From Aromatoleum toluclasticum ATCC 700605 (GTDB taxonomy: Bacteria; Pseudomonadota; Gammaproteobacteria; Burkholderiales; Rhodocyclaceae): a stretch of DNA of 64,000 nucleotides. Below the pieces are notes generated by a model. The model saw only the letters and a list, made by a program, of their open reading frames with translations. It had not been told where the DNA came from and did no database searches. Location of the stretch: the NCBI RefSeq assembly GCF_000378245.1, contig NZ_KB899507.1, forward strand, positions 1 to 64,000, given 5' to 3'. Each line of letters begins with the position of its first letter. The first letter of the stretch is position 1. Both the position numbers and the translations under genes were made by a program. Positions 8,559-17,582 of the stretch are shown piece by piece.

Positions 8559-10187
8559 TCAGGATTTCCCCTCGCGCAGCCGGAAGCGCTGCAGCTTGCC
8601 GGTCTCGGTGCGCGGCAGCGAATCGCGGAATTCGACCGCGCGCGGGTACTTGTAGGGCGCGATCGTGCGCTTGACGAAGTCCTGCAGCTCGCGCGCGAGC
8701 AGCTCCCCTGCCCCGTGGCCGGGACGCGGCACCACGAAGGCCTTGACGATCTGGCCGCGCTCCTCGTCGGGCACCCCGATGACGGCGCATTCGGCGACCG
8801 CCGGATGCTGCATCAGCGCATCCTCGACTTCCGGCGCGCCGATGTTGTAGCCGGCCGACACGATCATGTCGTCGAGTCGCGACTGGTAGTGGAAATAGCC
8901 GTCAGCGTCCATGGAGTACGCATCGCCGGTGCAGTTCCAGCCATCGCTGACGTAGTTGCGCTGGCGCGCGTCGTCGAGGTAACGGCAGCCGGTCGGCCCC
9001 TGCACCGCGAGCCGGCCGACGGTGCCGACCGGCACTTCGCGGCCTTCCTCGTCGACGATGCGCGCGCGATAGCCGGGCACGACGGTGCCGGTGGCGCCCG
9101 CGCGCGCATGCTCTTCGTCGGCGGAGATGAAGATGTGGAACATCTCGGTCGCCCCGATGCCGTCGATGATCTCGATGCCGGTCGCGTCCTTCCACAGCGC
9201 CCGCGTCGCCGCCGGCAGCACCTCGCCCGCCGACACGCATTTCGCCAGCGGCCCGCCCTGCGGCGCACCGAGCCGCCGCTCGCGAGCGTCCTCGGCCATC
9301 GCTCGGTACGAAGTCGGCGCGGTGAACAGGATCGTCGCGCCGAATTCGGCGATCGCGTCGAGAAGCCGCGACGGCGACGCCTGCTCGAGCAGCACGGTCG
9401 ATGCGCCGACGCTCATCGGGAACAGCAGGAGGCCGCCGAGCCCGAACGTGAACGCCAGCGGCGGGCTGCCGATGAAGATGTCGTCCGGCTGCGGCCGCAG
9501 CACGTGCGGCGGCCAGCAGCGGCAGGCGGCGAGGACGTCGCGGTGGAAATGCATCGTTGCCTTCGGCTGTCCCGTCGTGCCCGACGTGAAGGCGAGGATG
9601 CAGGTGTCGTCGGCGGCGGTCGCGACGTTGTCGAACGCTTCGGGCTGGCGCGCCATGGCCGCTTCGAGGCCGGCTGCGGACGGATCGTCGAAGGAGAGCA
9701 CGTGCGCGACGAAGGGGCGCGTCGCCACGGCCTCGTCGAGTTCGCCGCGCAGCCCGTGCGCGCACAGCGCATGCGTGACCCGGCCCTTGTCCAGGATCTG
9801 GCCGAGCTCCCTGGCGCGCAGCAGCGGCATGGTGCCGACCGCGATCGCGCCGACCTTGATGACCGCGAACCAGCAGGCGGCCAGCATCGGGCTGTTCGGC
9901 CCGCGCAGCAGCACGCGGTTGCCCGGCACGATGCCCAGCTCGCGCACGAGCACGTTGGCGATACGGTTTGCGCGTTCGAGCAGCTCGCGGTAGGTCCAGC
10001 ACAGGCCGCCGGGCGCGCGCAGGCAGACACGGTCGCCCTCGCCCGTGGCGACGCGGCGGTCGAGCAGCTCGACCGCGCAATTCAGCTGCGGCGGAAACTG
10101 CAGCGAGGGCAGATCGAACAGGAATTCGGGTTGCAGCTCAGGCGCCGGCAGGCGGTCGCGGGCGAAGGTATCGACGTGACTGGTCAC
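8559..10187 (-). CDS. abmG: 2-aminobenzoate-CoA ligase (acyl-adenylate-forming)
   Basis: A 542-residue member of the ANL superfamily, benzoate-CoA ligase branch. Visible motifs are the phosphate-binding loop AFTSGTTGQPKATMHFHRD, the ATE motif DGIGATEMFHIFIS, the hinge region YFHYQSRLDDMIVSAGYNI and the C-terminal catalytic-lysine motif PRTETGKLQRF. It would form 2-aminobenzoyl-CoA from anthranilate, ATP and CoA in the cytoplasm. The assignment to anthranilate rests on clustering with the 2-aminobenzoyl-CoA monooxygenase/reductase gene, as in Azoarcus evansii, where abmG is the ligase. Start is GTG 10187 with AGGGGAG upstream. A benzoate or other aminobenzoate specificity cannot be excluded from sequence. 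Confidence 0.85.
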   Translation of the reverse strand: MTSHVDTFARDRLPAPELQPEFLFDLPSLQFPPQLNCAVELLDRRVATGEGDRVCLRAPGGLCWTYRELLERANRIANVLVRELGIVPGNRVLLRGPNSPMLAACWFAVIKVGAIAVGTMPLLRARELGQILDKGRVTHALCAHGLRGELDEAVATRPFVAHVLSFDDPSAAGLEAAMARQPEAFDNVATAADDTCILAFTSGTTGQPKATMHFHRDVLAACRCWPPHVLRPQPDDIFIGSPPLAFTFGLGGLLLFPMSVGASTVLLEQASPSRLLDAIAEFGATILFTAPTSYRAMAEDARERRLGAPQGGPLAKCVSAGEVLPAATRALWKDATGIEIIDGIGATEMFHIFISADEEHARAGATGTVVPGYRARIVDEEGREVPVGTVGRLAVQGPTGCRYLDDARQRNYVSDGWNCTGDAYSMDADGYFHYQSRLDDMIVSAGYNIGAPEVEDALMQHPAVAECAVIGVPDEERGQIVKAFVVPRPGHGAGELLARELQDFVKRTIAPYKYPRAVEFRDSLPRTETGKLQRFRLREGKS

Positions 10188-10311
10188 GATGGCATCTCCC
10201 CTGAAGAAGTGAATCCGAAAGGATGACGGATTCCGCTCGCAGCGCGCCCCCCTATGACGAGGAGAAACGGTGGCGCGAAATCGGTAGCAGCGCGGGCGCG
10301 CCGTCGAGCCT

Positions 10312-10797
10312 TCAGTCCGAAATCGTCGAGAGATGCGCCTTCAGGCGGTCGAGCAGCTTGAGCATCCGCTGCTTCTCCGCGTGGTCGAGCCCGGCCAGCA
10401 GCCCCACGACCCATTGCCCGTGCTCGCGCGCCATCCGGTCGAACTGGCGCTGGCCCGCGGGCGTCAGCATCACGGTGAACGAGCGCCGGTCGCGCGGGTC
10501 GTCGCGCCGTTCGACCAGGCCTTCGTCGGCCAGCTTGTCGGTCAGCCCGGTGACGTTGCCCCCGGTCACCATCAGCAGGCGCGACAGCTCGCTCATCTTC
10601 AGGCCTTCCGGGTGCCGGTCGAGCTGCGCCATCAGATCGAAGCGCGGCAGCGTGGAGTCGAAGTTCGTGCGCAGGCGCGTGCGCAGCTGCGCTTCGACGA
10701 GATTCGTGCAGGTCAGAAGCCGCAGCCAGACGCGCAGCGCCTCGTGCTCGTCGCTGCGGGCATCGTTCGAGGGGCGGACGGTGGTTGACGTGGGCAT
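10312..10797 (-). CDS. MarR-family transcriptional regulator
   Basis: A 161-residue winged-helix protein with the MarR core: LKMSELSRLLMVTGGNVTGL for the recognition helix region, and LVERRDDPRDRRSFTVMLTPAG for the wing with its Asp-x-Arg signature. It is the first gene of a minus-strand unit followed by the CoA ligase and a binding protein. Its promoter contains a perfect palindrome in the spacer, so autorepression is likely, with release by an aromatic CoA ester or acid as in other MarR catabolic regulators (family knowledge plus inference). It may also act on the divergent promoter region at 16.7-17.0 kb. Confidence 0.88.
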   Translation of the reverse strand: MPTSTTVRPSNDARSDEHEALRVWLRLLTCTNLVEAQLRTRLRTNFDSTLPRFDLMAQLDRHPEGLKMSELSRLLMVTGGNVTGLTDKLADEGLVERRDDPRDRRSFTVMLTPAGQRQFDRMAREHGQWVVGLLAGLDHAEKQRMLKLLDRLKAHLSTISD

Positions 10798-10847
10798 GCG
10801 GGTTCGAAGTCGGAAAAGGGGCCGGAAGGAGCCGGAGCGGCAAAAAT

Positions 10848-10876
10848 ACTTTACTCATGAATTAATTCGAGCTCAA
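10848..10876 (-). promoter_or_regulatory. Sigma70-type promoter with palindromic operator upstream of marR-abmG
   Basis: Read on the minus strand: -35 TTGAGC (10876-10871), 17-bp spacer, -10 TAAAGT (10853-10848). The spacer holds the perfect palindrome GAATTAATTC (10859-10868), well placed for a MarR dimer to block RNA polymerase. The region is AT-rich in an otherwise GC-rich stretch. Confidence 0.6.
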
Positions 10877-10948
10877 GCAAAATCGCCCCGGGCAGTGCGA
10901 TTGGATTGATGAGGCGGCAAGCGAATACCGCTCCAAGCCCGGCCGCAG

Positions 10949-10974
10949 CCCTTCGACAGGCTCAGGGCGAACGG
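10949..10974. repeat. Dispersed intergenic repeat of the CCTTCGACAGGCTCAGGGCGAA type
   Basis: The sequence CCCTTCGACAGGCTCAGGG followed by CGAACGG is a copy of a short interspersed element widespread in GC-rich proteobacteria; one reading frame gives the familiar VRPEPVEG peptide. It sits between the Rid gene and the marR promoter. A divergent copy occurs at 55838-55892. Confidence 0.6.
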
Positions 10975-10989
10975 TTGATGATCCCTTCA

Positions 10990-11388
10990 TTAGTCCGGGA
11001 TCACCGCGGTGACCTCGATCTCGACTTTCGCGGCGTCCTCGACGAGATCGGCGACCTGCACCGCGGTCATCGTCGGGTAGTTGCGGCCCATGACCTCGCG
11101 ATACACATGACCGATTTCCTTGAGCCGGGCCACGTATTCCTTCTTGTCGACGAGGTACCAGGTCATCCGCGTCACGTGCTCGGGTCCGCCGCCGGCGCAA
11201 CGCACGACGTCGATCGCGTTCTTGAGCGCGAGGAAGACCTGCTGCACGAGATCGTCGCTCGGAAAACGGCAATCGCCATCCCAGCCGATCTGGCCGCCGA
11301 CGAAAACCTGGCGGCCGCGCGCCTCGATGCCGTTCGAATACCCCCTGGGCGCGGCCCAGCCCTCGGGCTGAATCACCTTATGAACCAT
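10990..11388 (-). CDS. Rid (YjgF/YER057c/UK114) family protein
   Basis: A 132-residue protein of the Rid family ([41 protein letters not shown]). Cytosolic Rid proteins form trimers with ligand sites at subunit interfaces. The arginine that RidA uses to deaminate enamines would fall in the segment [10 protein letters not shown], where I see Met107 in the usual PxR position, so an ordinary 2-aminoacrylate deaminase role is unlikely. It is the last gene of the 2-aminobenzoyl-CoA operon, overlapping the acyl-CoA dehydrogenase by 11 bases. It could act on an enamine or imine made after ring reduction of 2-aminobenzoyl-CoA (inference). A paralogue with the same substitution lies at 44947-45339. 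Confidence 0.88.
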   Translation of the reverse strand: MVHKVIQPEGWAAPRGYSNGIEARGRQVFVGGQIGWDGDCRFPSDDLVQQVFLALKNAIDVVRCAGGGPEHVTRMTWYLVDKKEYVARLKEIGHVYREVMGRNYPTMTAVQVADLVEDAAKVEIEVTAVIPD

Positions 11389-12592
11389 GCTTGTCTCCTG
11401 CGGAGGATGCCTTTGGTGGCACAGACGGCGCCGGCTGTTTCATGAGTTCGCGCGCGACGATGAGCTTCTGCACCTCGGTCGCACCTTCGTAGATACGCAG
11501 CGCGCGGATCTCGCGGTACAGCGACTCGACCTTCACGCCCACCTTCACGCCCAGCCCGCCGTGCATCTGTACTGCGGCGTCGATGACGCGCTGGGCGTTC
11601 TCCGTCGCGGTCATCTTCGCCATCGCCGCCTCGCGCGTCGTCGGCTTCTTCGCGACGTCGCGCTGCCAAGCGGCGCGCGCCGTCAGCAGGGCCGCCGCGT
11701 CGATGTCGGTCGCCATCTCGCCGAGCTTCGCCTGCGTGAGCTGGAAGTCGGCGAGCGTGTGGCCGAACATCGCACGGCCCTTCGCATGCGCGAGCGCCTC
11801 GTCGAGCGCACGGCGGGCGAAGCCGAGCGCGGCGGCGGCGACCGACGCGCGGAAGATGTCGAGCGTGCGCATCGCGATCTTGAAACCCTCGCCCGAAGCG
11901 CCAAGGCGGTTGCCGACCGGCACGCGCAGCCCCTTGAAGCGCAGGCGCGCGAGCGGGTGCGGCGCGATGACGTCGAGCCGCTCGACGATCTCGAAGCCGG
12001 GCATGTCGGGCGTCACGACGAAGGCCGACAGGCCGCGCGTGCCGGGTGCGTCGCCGGTGCGCGCGAAGACGCAATACACGTCGGCGATGCCGCCGTTCGA
12101 GATCCACGTCTTTTCGCCGTCGAGCACGTAGTGGTCGCCGTCGAGCCGCGCGCTCGTCGCGATCGCGGCGACGTCGGAACCCGCTTCGGGCTCGGTCAGC
12201 GCGAACGCGGCGATCCATTCGCCGGACGCGACCTTCGGCAGCACGCGCTGCTGCAGCTCGGGCGAACCCGCGAGCGTGATCGCGCCGGACCCGAGCCCCT
12301 GCATCGCGAACGCGAAGTCGGCGAGACCGTCGTGGTATGCGAGCGTTTCGCGCGCAATGCACAGCGCGCGCGAATCGAGCTCGGCGAGCGTGCCGCCAAA
12401 GGCAGCCGGCACGCAATAGCGCAGGAACCCGGCGCGGCCCAGCGCGCCCACCAGCCGGCGGCAGGCCGCGTCGGTGTCGTGATGGTCGATCGGGGGCAGC
12501 GCAGCCGCCCAGTCGAAAATCGCGTCCGACAGCGTGCGGTGCTCGGGACCGAAGAACGGCAGGTCGAGCGAGCTGCGGTCCATGGCGTACAC
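11378..12592 (-). CDS. Acyl-CoA dehydrogenase family protein
   Basis: A 404-residue flavoprotein with the normal family length. Signatures include [15 protein letters not shown] (FAD-binding region), [17 protein letters not shown] and the C-terminal [19 protein letters not shown], with the catalytic-base glutamate region. It likely introduces a double bond into a partially reduced ring-CoA or ring-opened acyl-CoA made from 2-aminobenzoyl-CoA, feeding beta-oxidation-like steps. It lies in an operon between enoyl-CoA hydratase and Rid genes, as in the Azoarcus evansii abm clusters. The start may be GTG 12592, just after the upstream stop and with GAAGG 8 bases before it, or ATG 12583. Confidence 0.87.
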   Translation of the reverse strand: MYAMDRSSLDLPFFGPEHRTLSDAIFDWAAALPPIDHHDTDAACRRLVGALGRAGFLRYCVPAAFGGTLAELDSRALCIARETLAYHDGLADFAFAMQGLGSGAITLAGSPELQQRVLPKVASGEWIAAFALTEPEAGSDVAAIATSARLDGDHYVLDGEKTWISNGGIADVYCVFARTGDAPGTRGLSAFVVTPDMPGFEIVERLDVIAPHPLARLRFKGLRVPVGNRLGASGEGFKIAMRTLDIFRASVAAAALGFARRALDEALAHAKGRAMFGHTLADFQLTQAKLGEMATDIDAAALLTARAAWQRDVAKKPTTREAAMAKMTATENAQRVIDAAVQMHGGLGVKVGVKVESLYREIRALRIYEGATEVQKLIVARELMKQPAPSVPPKASSAGDKHGS

Positions 12593-12593
12593 G

Positions 12594-13439
12594 TCAGCAG
12601 CCTTCGAACTTCGGTTTCTGTTTCGCCGCGAACGCCTCGAACGCGCGCGTGAAGTCCCCGGTGACCATGCAGATCGCCTGGGCCTGGGCCTCGGACTCGA
12701 TCATCTCCTCGATGCCCATCGCCCATTCCTGGTTGAGCATGGTCTTGGTCATGGTGTGCGCGAACCACGGCCCGTCGGCGAGGGTCTTCGCCAGCGCCTG
12801 CGCCTTGCCGAGCAGTTCCGCCGGCGCATGCACCGCGCTGAAGAAGCCGCAGGCGAGCGCCTCGTCGGCGCCCATCGCGCGGCCGGTCATCAGCAGATCG
12901 GTCGCCTTGCCCTGGCCGACGACGCGCGGCAGCAGGCCGCAGGCCCCCATGTCGGCGCCGGCGAGCCCGACGCGCGTGAAGAGATAGGCGGTCTTCGCTT
13001 CCGCGGTGCCGAGACGGAAGTCCGACGCCAGCGCGACCATCGCGCCGGCCCCGGCGCAGATGCCGTCGATCGCGGCGATGATCGGCTGCGGCGCGCGCCG
13101 CATGGCCTTGACCAGGTCGCCGGTCATGCGCGTGAAGGCGAGCAGTTCGGGCATCGACATCTTCGTCAGCGGCTCGATGATCTCGAACACGTCGCCACCC
13201 GAGCAGAAGTTGCCCCCCGCGCCCTGGATCACGACGGTGCGCACGTCGCTCGCATAGACGAGGCCGCGGAACAGGTCGCGCAGCTCCGCATACGAATCGA
13301 AGGTCAGCGGGTTCTTCTTCTCCGGGCGGTCCAGCGTAATCGTTGCGACCCGCCCGTCGTCCGAGCATTCCCAGCGAAAGTGGCGCGCCGTGTAATCCTT
13401 GAACGGGCGCTTGTGGTCCTGCATCGAAAGTTCTGCCAT
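12594..13439 (-). CDS. Enoyl-CoA hydratase/isomerase family protein
   Basis: A 281-residue crotonase-fold protein. The oxyanion-hole segments [13 protein letters not shown] and [19 protein letters not shown] are clear, and the active-site helix reads [19 protein letters not shown]. The start ATG has AGGAGAATGAG upstream. It would hydrate an unsaturated CoA ester in the aerobic 2-aminobenzoyl-CoA pathway. It sits between an SDR and an acyl-CoA dehydrogenase gene, the usual beta-oxidation trio. The exact substrate is not decided by sequence; crotonases acting as ring-opening hydrolases are an alternative. Confidence 0.87.
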   Translation of the reverse strand: MAELSMQDHKRPFKDYTARHFRWECSDDGRVATITLDRPEKKNPLTFDSYAELRDLFRGLVYASDVRTVVIQGAGGNFCSGGDVFEIIEPLTKMSMPELLAFTRMTGDLVKAMRRAPQPIIAAIDGICAGAGAMVALASDFRLGTAEAKTAYLFTRVGLAGADMGACGLLPRVVGQGKATDLLMTGRAMGADEALACGFFSAVHAPAELLGKAQALAKTLADGPWFAHTMTKTMLNQEWAMGIEEMIESEAQAQAICMVTGDFTRAFEAFAAKQKPKFEGC

Positions 13440-13457
13440 CTCATTCTCCTGTGGTGG

Positions 13458-13481
13458 CCCACTCGCCTGCGGACGAGTGGG
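13458..13481. repeat. Intercistronic inverted repeat
   Basis: CCCACTCG and CGAGTGGG (13458-13465, 13474-13481) flank an 8-base loop in the 132-base gap between the SDR and hydratase genes. No T-tract follows; it may be an mRNA-processing or stability element. Confidence 0.4.
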
Positions 13482-13571
13482 AAGTTCTTGTCGTAGGGGG
13501 CCGCGGTAAGCACCCCGGCGGCACGGTCGCTCGCCCCCGCAAGTGGGAGGGAGCTTCCTTGCCCAATCAGG

Positions 13572-14378
13572 TCAGCCGCACATCACCTCGCCGCCCGCGA
13601 CCGCAATCGATTGCCCGTGGATCGCGTCGCTGGTCGGCAGGCACAGCCAGCCGACGGTGGCGGCGACGTCCTCGGGTTGCACGAGCCGGCCCTGCGGATT
13701 GCGTGCGGCGAGCGCGGCCTTCGCGTCGTCGGTGCTGCGGCCGGTCTTGGCGACGATGTTGTCGACGGCCCCTTCGATCAGTGGCGTGTCGGTGTAGCCG
13801 GGACACACCGCGTTGACGGTGATCCCCTGCTTCGCGACCTCCAGCGCCAGCGCGTGCGTGAGGCCGATGACGCCATGCTTGGCGGCGCAGTACGCGGCGA
13901 CGTAGGCATAGCCCGTGAGCCCGGCGGTGCTGGAGATGTTCACGATCCGCCCCCAACCCGCGGCCTGCATGGCGGCGAGTGCGGCGCGCGTGCAGTGGTA
14001 GGTGCCGGTGAGATTCACCGCGAGCATTTCGCTCCACAGCTCGGGGTCGGTGCGGCCGAACGGTGCGCTCTTCGCCGCACCGGCGTTGTTCACGAGGATC
14101 GCGATCGGCCCGCGCGCGGCGGCGGCGCCATCGAAGGCCGCGCGCACGGCGGCGAAGTCGGTGATGTCGGCGACGGCGAGGCCGTGGCCTTCGCCCGGAA
14201 GCCCGGCGCAGGCCGCTTCGAGCGGCGCACCGCGGCGACCGAGGAGCGTGAGCGTCGCGCCCAGCCGCGCGAGTTCCATCGCGCAAGCCCGGCCGATGCC
14301 GCTGCCTGCGCCGGTCACGAGCGCGTGTCGGCCGGCGAGCGGGCCGTTCTCTCTGTTGGGGTCGGGGGTCGTTGTCAT
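13572..14378 (-). CDS. SDR-family dehydrogenase (3-hydroxyacyl-CoA dehydrogenase-like)
   Basis: A 268-residue classical short-chain dehydrogenase: TGAGSGIGRACAMELARLG for the NAD(P) site, ILVNNAGAAKSAPFG, catalytic Ser in VNISSTAG and Tyr-Lys in YCAAKHG, then the PG motif in AVCPGYTDTPLI. It likely oxidises a 3-hydroxyacyl-CoA formed by the neighbouring enoyl-CoA hydratase. Start ATG 14378 follows the monooxygenase/reductase stop by 16 bases, so the two are co-transcribed; the ribosome-binding site is weak. Confidence 0.87.
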   Translation of the reverse strand: MTTTPDPNRENGPLAGRHALVTGAGSGIGRACAMELARLGATLTLLGRRGAPLEAACAGLPGEGHGLAVADITDFAAVRAAFDGAAAARGPIAILVNNAGAAKSAPFGRTDPELWSEMLAVNLTGTYHCTRAALAAMQAAGWGRIVNISSTAGLTGYAYVAAYCAAKHGVIGLTHALALEVAKQGITVNAVCPGYTDTPLIEGAVDNIVAKTGRSTDDAKAALAARNPQGRLVQPEDVAATVGWLCLPTSDAIHGQSIAVAGGEVMCG

Positions 14379-14394
14379 TGTCGTAGTCGCGGGA

Positions 14395-16713
14395 TCACTT
14401 GGTCGCTGCCGCGGCGGCGCGCTGCAGGTTGGTCTCGTACTGCCCACGCGCGGAGCGGTATTGCTTCGGCCACGCGACGCGGCCGAAGCCGATCTTCGCC
14501 GCCTCGTGCAGGGTCCACGCGGGGTCGGCGAGGTGCGGGCGCGCGATGGCGCACAGGTCGGCGCGGCCCGCCGCGATGATGCTGTTCGCGTGGTCCGCCT
14601 CGGAGATCGCACCCACCGCGAGTGTCGCGATGCCGACCTCGTTGCGGATGCGGTCCGCGAACGGCGTCTGGTACATGCGGCCATAGACCGGCGCGTCGCC
14701 CTTCCACACCTGGCCCGACGAGCAGTCGATGATGTCGGCGCCGGCCTCCTTGAAGAGGCGCGCGATCGCGACCGCGTCGTCGGCGGTATTGCCGCCGGGG
14801 AACCAGTCGTGGCAGGACAGGCGCACCGACATTGGGCGATCGGTCGGCCACATCGCGCGCATCGCCTTGAACACTTCGAGCGGGAAACGCGCGCGGTTCT
14901 CGACCTCGCCGCCGAACTCGTCGGTGCGGCAGTTGGTCAGCGGCGACAGGAAGCTCGACAGCAGGTAGCCGTGCGCGCAGTGCAGCTCCAGGATGTCGAA
15001 GCCCGCCTCGGCCGCCATCCGCGTGGCGCGCACGAAGTCGTTGCGCACGCGCTCCAGGTCGTCGCGCGTCATCGCGCGCGGCACCTGCGAATGCGGCAGG
15101 TAGGGCAGCGCGGACGCCGAGATCAATTCCCACGCGCCGGTTTCGAGCGGCTCGTCCATGCCCTCCCACGCGAGCCGGGTCGCGCCCTTGCGGCCCGCAT
15201 GGCCGAGCTGCATGCCGATCTTCGCGTCCGAGTTGTCATGCACGAAATCGACGATGCGCTTCCACGCATTCACATGCTCGGGCTTGTACATGCCCGCGCA
15301 TCCCGGGGTGATGCGCGCATCGGGCGACACGCAGGACATCTCCGTATACAGCAGGCCCGCGCCGCCCAGCGCGCGCGCGCCGAAATGCACGAGGTGGAAG
15401 TCGGTCGGGGCGCCGTCCTCGGCCGAGTACATCGCCATCGGCGACACCACGATGCGGTTGGCCAGCGTCAGCCCGCGCAGCCTGAAGGGCGTCAACATCG
15501 GTGGCGGCGGCACGTCGCCGTCCGGCACCGCGACGCCGGCCTTGCGCGCGAGCCAGCGCTCGTAACCTTCCAGCCAGCCGGCGTCGCGCAGGCGCAGGTT
15601 CTCGTGCGAGATGCGCTGCGAGCGCGTGAGCATCGAGTACATGAACTGCTCGGGTTCGAGCGTATCGCAGTAGCGCGCGCCGCAGACCTCGAACCACTCC
15701 ATCGCGTTCCACGCGGCGTTCTGCAGGCGCAGCACATCGATGTTGCGCGCAGCCTGGTAGCGTTCCAGCACGGCGGGAATGTGCTCGCGCGTGTCGCCTT
15801 CGTCGCGGAACAGGCGCGTCAGTTCGATGGCGTCCTCGAGCGCGAGCTTGGTGCCCGAACCGATCGCGAAATGCGCGGTATGCACCGCGTCGCCCATCAG
15901 CACGACGTGGCTCCTGCCGTTGTAGTGGTGCCACTGCTCGCACTTGACGCGCTGGAAGTTGAGCCAGGCCGAGCCGCGCAGGTGGCGCGAGTTGGTCATC
16001 AGGCGGTGGCCGTCGAGATGCTTGCCGAAGAGCCGTTCGCAGAAGGCGATCGACTGCTCCTGGTCGGCCGCGTCGAGGCCGTGCGCCTTCCACACGTGCT
16101 CGGGGCATTCGACGATGAAGGTGGTCGTCGTGTCGTCGAACTTGTAGATGTGCGCCTGGAACCAGCCGTGCTCGGTCTTCTCGAAAAAGAAGGTGAAGGC
16201 ATCGAAGAGCTTCGTTGTGCCCAGCCAGATGAAGCGGTTGGGCCGCGTGACGATGTCCGGGCGGAACACCTCCGCGTACTTGTTGCGGATGCGCGAGTTG
16301 ATGCCGTCCGAGGCGATCACGAGGTCGGCGTCGGGAAACTCGGTGTCCGAGTCCACCTCGCGGTCGAACACGAGCTCGACGCCGAGCGCTTCTGCGCGCT
16401 CCTGCAGGATGTTGAGCATCTTCTTGCGGCCGATGCCGACGAAGCCGTGGCCGCCGCTGCGGATCGTGCGTCCCTTGAAGTGCAGCTCGATGTCGTCCCA
16501 GTGGTTGAAGGCGACCTGCACCGCGTCGGCGGTCTCCGGGTCCCACTCCCGCATGTTGTCCATCGTCGCGTCCGAGAACACGACCCCCCAGCCGAAGGTG
16601 TCGTACGGGCGGTTGCGCTCGATGACGCTGATCTCGTGGGCCGGGTTCAGCTTCTTCATCAGGATCGCGAAATACAGGCCGGCGGGGCCGCCGCCGATGC
16701 AGACGATGCGCAT
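14395..16713 (-). CDS. 2-aminobenzoyl-CoA monooxygenase/reductase (flavin monooxygenase fused to OYE-type reductase)
   Basis: A 772-residue two-domain flavoenzyme. Residues 1 to about 380 form a flavin aromatic monooxygenase ([55 protein letters not shown]). From about 390 it is an old-yellow-enzyme barrel ([49 protein letters not shown]). This architecture is that of the Azoarcus evansii enzyme that hydroxylates 2-aminobenzoyl-CoA with O2 and then hydrogenates the ring, giving a non-aromatic product for beta-oxidation; the salicylyl-CoA 5-hydroxylase family is related. It heads the minus-strand operon and has a good GAGGAGA site. Its promoter region is shared divergently with a TRAP transporter. 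Confidence 0.9.
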   Translation of the reverse strand: MRIVCIGGGPAGLYFAILMKKLNPAHEISVIERNRPYDTFGWGVVFSDATMDNMREWDPETADAVQVAFNHWDDIELHFKGRTIRSGGHGFVGIGRKKMLNILQERAEALGVELVFDREVDSDTEFPDADLVIASDGINSRIRNKYAEVFRPDIVTRPNRFIWLGTTKLFDAFTFFFEKTEHGWFQAHIYKFDDTTTTFIVECPEHVWKAHGLDAADQEQSIAFCERLFGKHLDGHRLMTNSRHLRGSAWLNFQRVKCEQWHHYNGRSHVVLMGDAVHTAHFAIGSGTKLALEDAIELTRLFRDEGDTREHIPAVLERYQAARNIDVLRLQNAAWNAMEWFEVCGARYCDTLEPEQFMYSMLTRSQRISHENLRLRDAGWLEGYERWLARKAGVAVPDGDVPPPPMLTPFRLRGLTLANRIVVSPMAMYSAEDGAPTDFHLVHFGARALGGAGLLYTEMSCVSPDARITPGCAGMYKPEHVNAWKRIVDFVHDNSDAKIGMQLGHAGRKGATRLAWEGMDEPLETGAWELISASALPYLPHSQVPRAMTRDDLERVRNDFVRATRMAAEAGFDILELHCAHGYLLSSFLSPLTNCRTDEFGGEVENRARFPLEVFKAMRAMWPTDRPMSVRLSCHDWFPGGNTADDAVAIARLFKEAGADIIDCSSGQVWKGDAPVYGRMYQTPFADRIRNEVGIATLAVGAISEADHANSIIAAGRADLCAIARPHLADPAWTLHEAAKIGFGRVAWPKQYRSARGQYETNLQRAAAAATK

Positions 16714-17050
16714 CTCAGGTCTCCTCTGTCCGCGCAGACCGGGGCGGGATCGGCGCGTTGTGCTTTAGTTTCGAATATTTCACACTTAAACTATCAAGTC
16801 AAACCACTGCATGTTGGTCGTGAGCGGAGCCTGCGCCGATCGTCCTGCGACTCGCGCTCCGTCGCATGCATTAACGCAAATCCGGGGAGTGTTTTACCCC
16901 CCCATCGCGGGGAGGCCGACCGCGCTGCGGGGGTGGCAGTATCCCTGAGCCGAATGCGGTATTGCGTGCTGCGCCGCGGCGACGAAACTTCTTGACTGAA
17001 TATTTCATGTTTAATAGTTTTGCCCTCCACCTCATCCGCAGGAGTTCGAC
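16714..17050. promoter_or_regulatory. Divergent promoter region with paired GAATATTTCA elements
   Basis: The 337-base gap separates the monooxygenase/reductase operon (minus) from the TRAP operon (plus). Minus promoter: -35 TTGACT (16802-16797), 17-bp spacer, -10 AATATT (16779-16774). Plus promoter: -35 TTGACT (16992-16997), 17-bp spacer, -10 TAGTTT (17015-17020). Both carry the same 10-mer GAATATTTCA in plus orientation (16773-16782 and 16998-17007), followed by a similar T/A-rich stretch, so one repressor probably controls both operons. The rest of the gap is GC-rich with no gene that I can support. Confidence 0.6.
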
Positions 17051-17581
17051 ATGGCCTTGCAGGAAGCGGCGATGGAAACCGGCGTGTCGATCCGGTCTCG
17101 CCCCGGACACCTCTATTACCTGCTGATGAAGGCCTGCGGCGCGACGGCCGCGCTGCTCTTCGGCGGCATGGCGCTACTCGTCAGCGCCGACGTGGTGCTA
17201 CGCAACGTGGGGCTCGGCTCGATCGCCTGGAGCGTGGAGGCGACCGAGTACATCCTGATGATTGCGACCTTCGTCGCAGCGCCGTGGCTGCTGTATCTCG
17301 GCGACCACATCCGTGTCGACGTCGTCGTGCGCGCGCTGCCGGCGCGGACCCGGCACCGCCTCCAGCTGGCGATCGACGTCGTATGTTGCGCGATCTGCGC
17401 GGTGCTCGCGTGGCAGGCCGCGGCGGTCGCGGCGGACACTGCGGCGCAGGGCAGCCTCGTCTTCAAGGTGCTCGTGTTTCCGGAATGGTGGCTGAACCTG
17501 CCGATGGCGTTCTCGTGCGCGCTGCTGGCGATCGAGTTCGCGCGCCGTTTCACCATCGGCCTCGCCGCGGAGGGCCGCTGA
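17051..17581 (+). CDS. TRAP transporter small permease (DctQ-type)
   Basis: A 176-residue membrane protein with four predicted helices (LLMKACGATAALLFGGMALL, VEATEYILMIATFVAAPWLL, AIDVVCCAICAVLAWQA and MAFSCALLAIEFA) and the family motif DHIRVDVV. It is the small integral subunit of a TRAP transporter, a secondary Na+-coupled uptake system. It starts the plus-strand operon; the DctM gene begins one base after its stop. Co-localisation suggests uptake of 2-aminobenzoate, indole-acetate or a related aromatic acid (inference). Confidence 0.87.
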   Translation: MALQEAAMETGVSIRSRPGHLYYLLMKACGATAALLFGGMALLVSADVVLRNVGLGSIAWSVEATEYILMIATFVAAPWLLYLGDHIRVDVVVRALPARTRHRLQLAIDVVCCAICAVLAWQAAAVAADTAAQGSLVFKVLVFPEWWLNLPMAFSCALLAIEFARRFTIGLAAEGR

Positions 17582-17582
17582 C

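Noticed and set aside
14002-16995. A 997-codon plus-strand frame opposite the 2-aminobenzoyl-CoA monooxygenase/reductase
   Set aside because: Arg/His/Val-rich antisense shadow without recognisable motifs.
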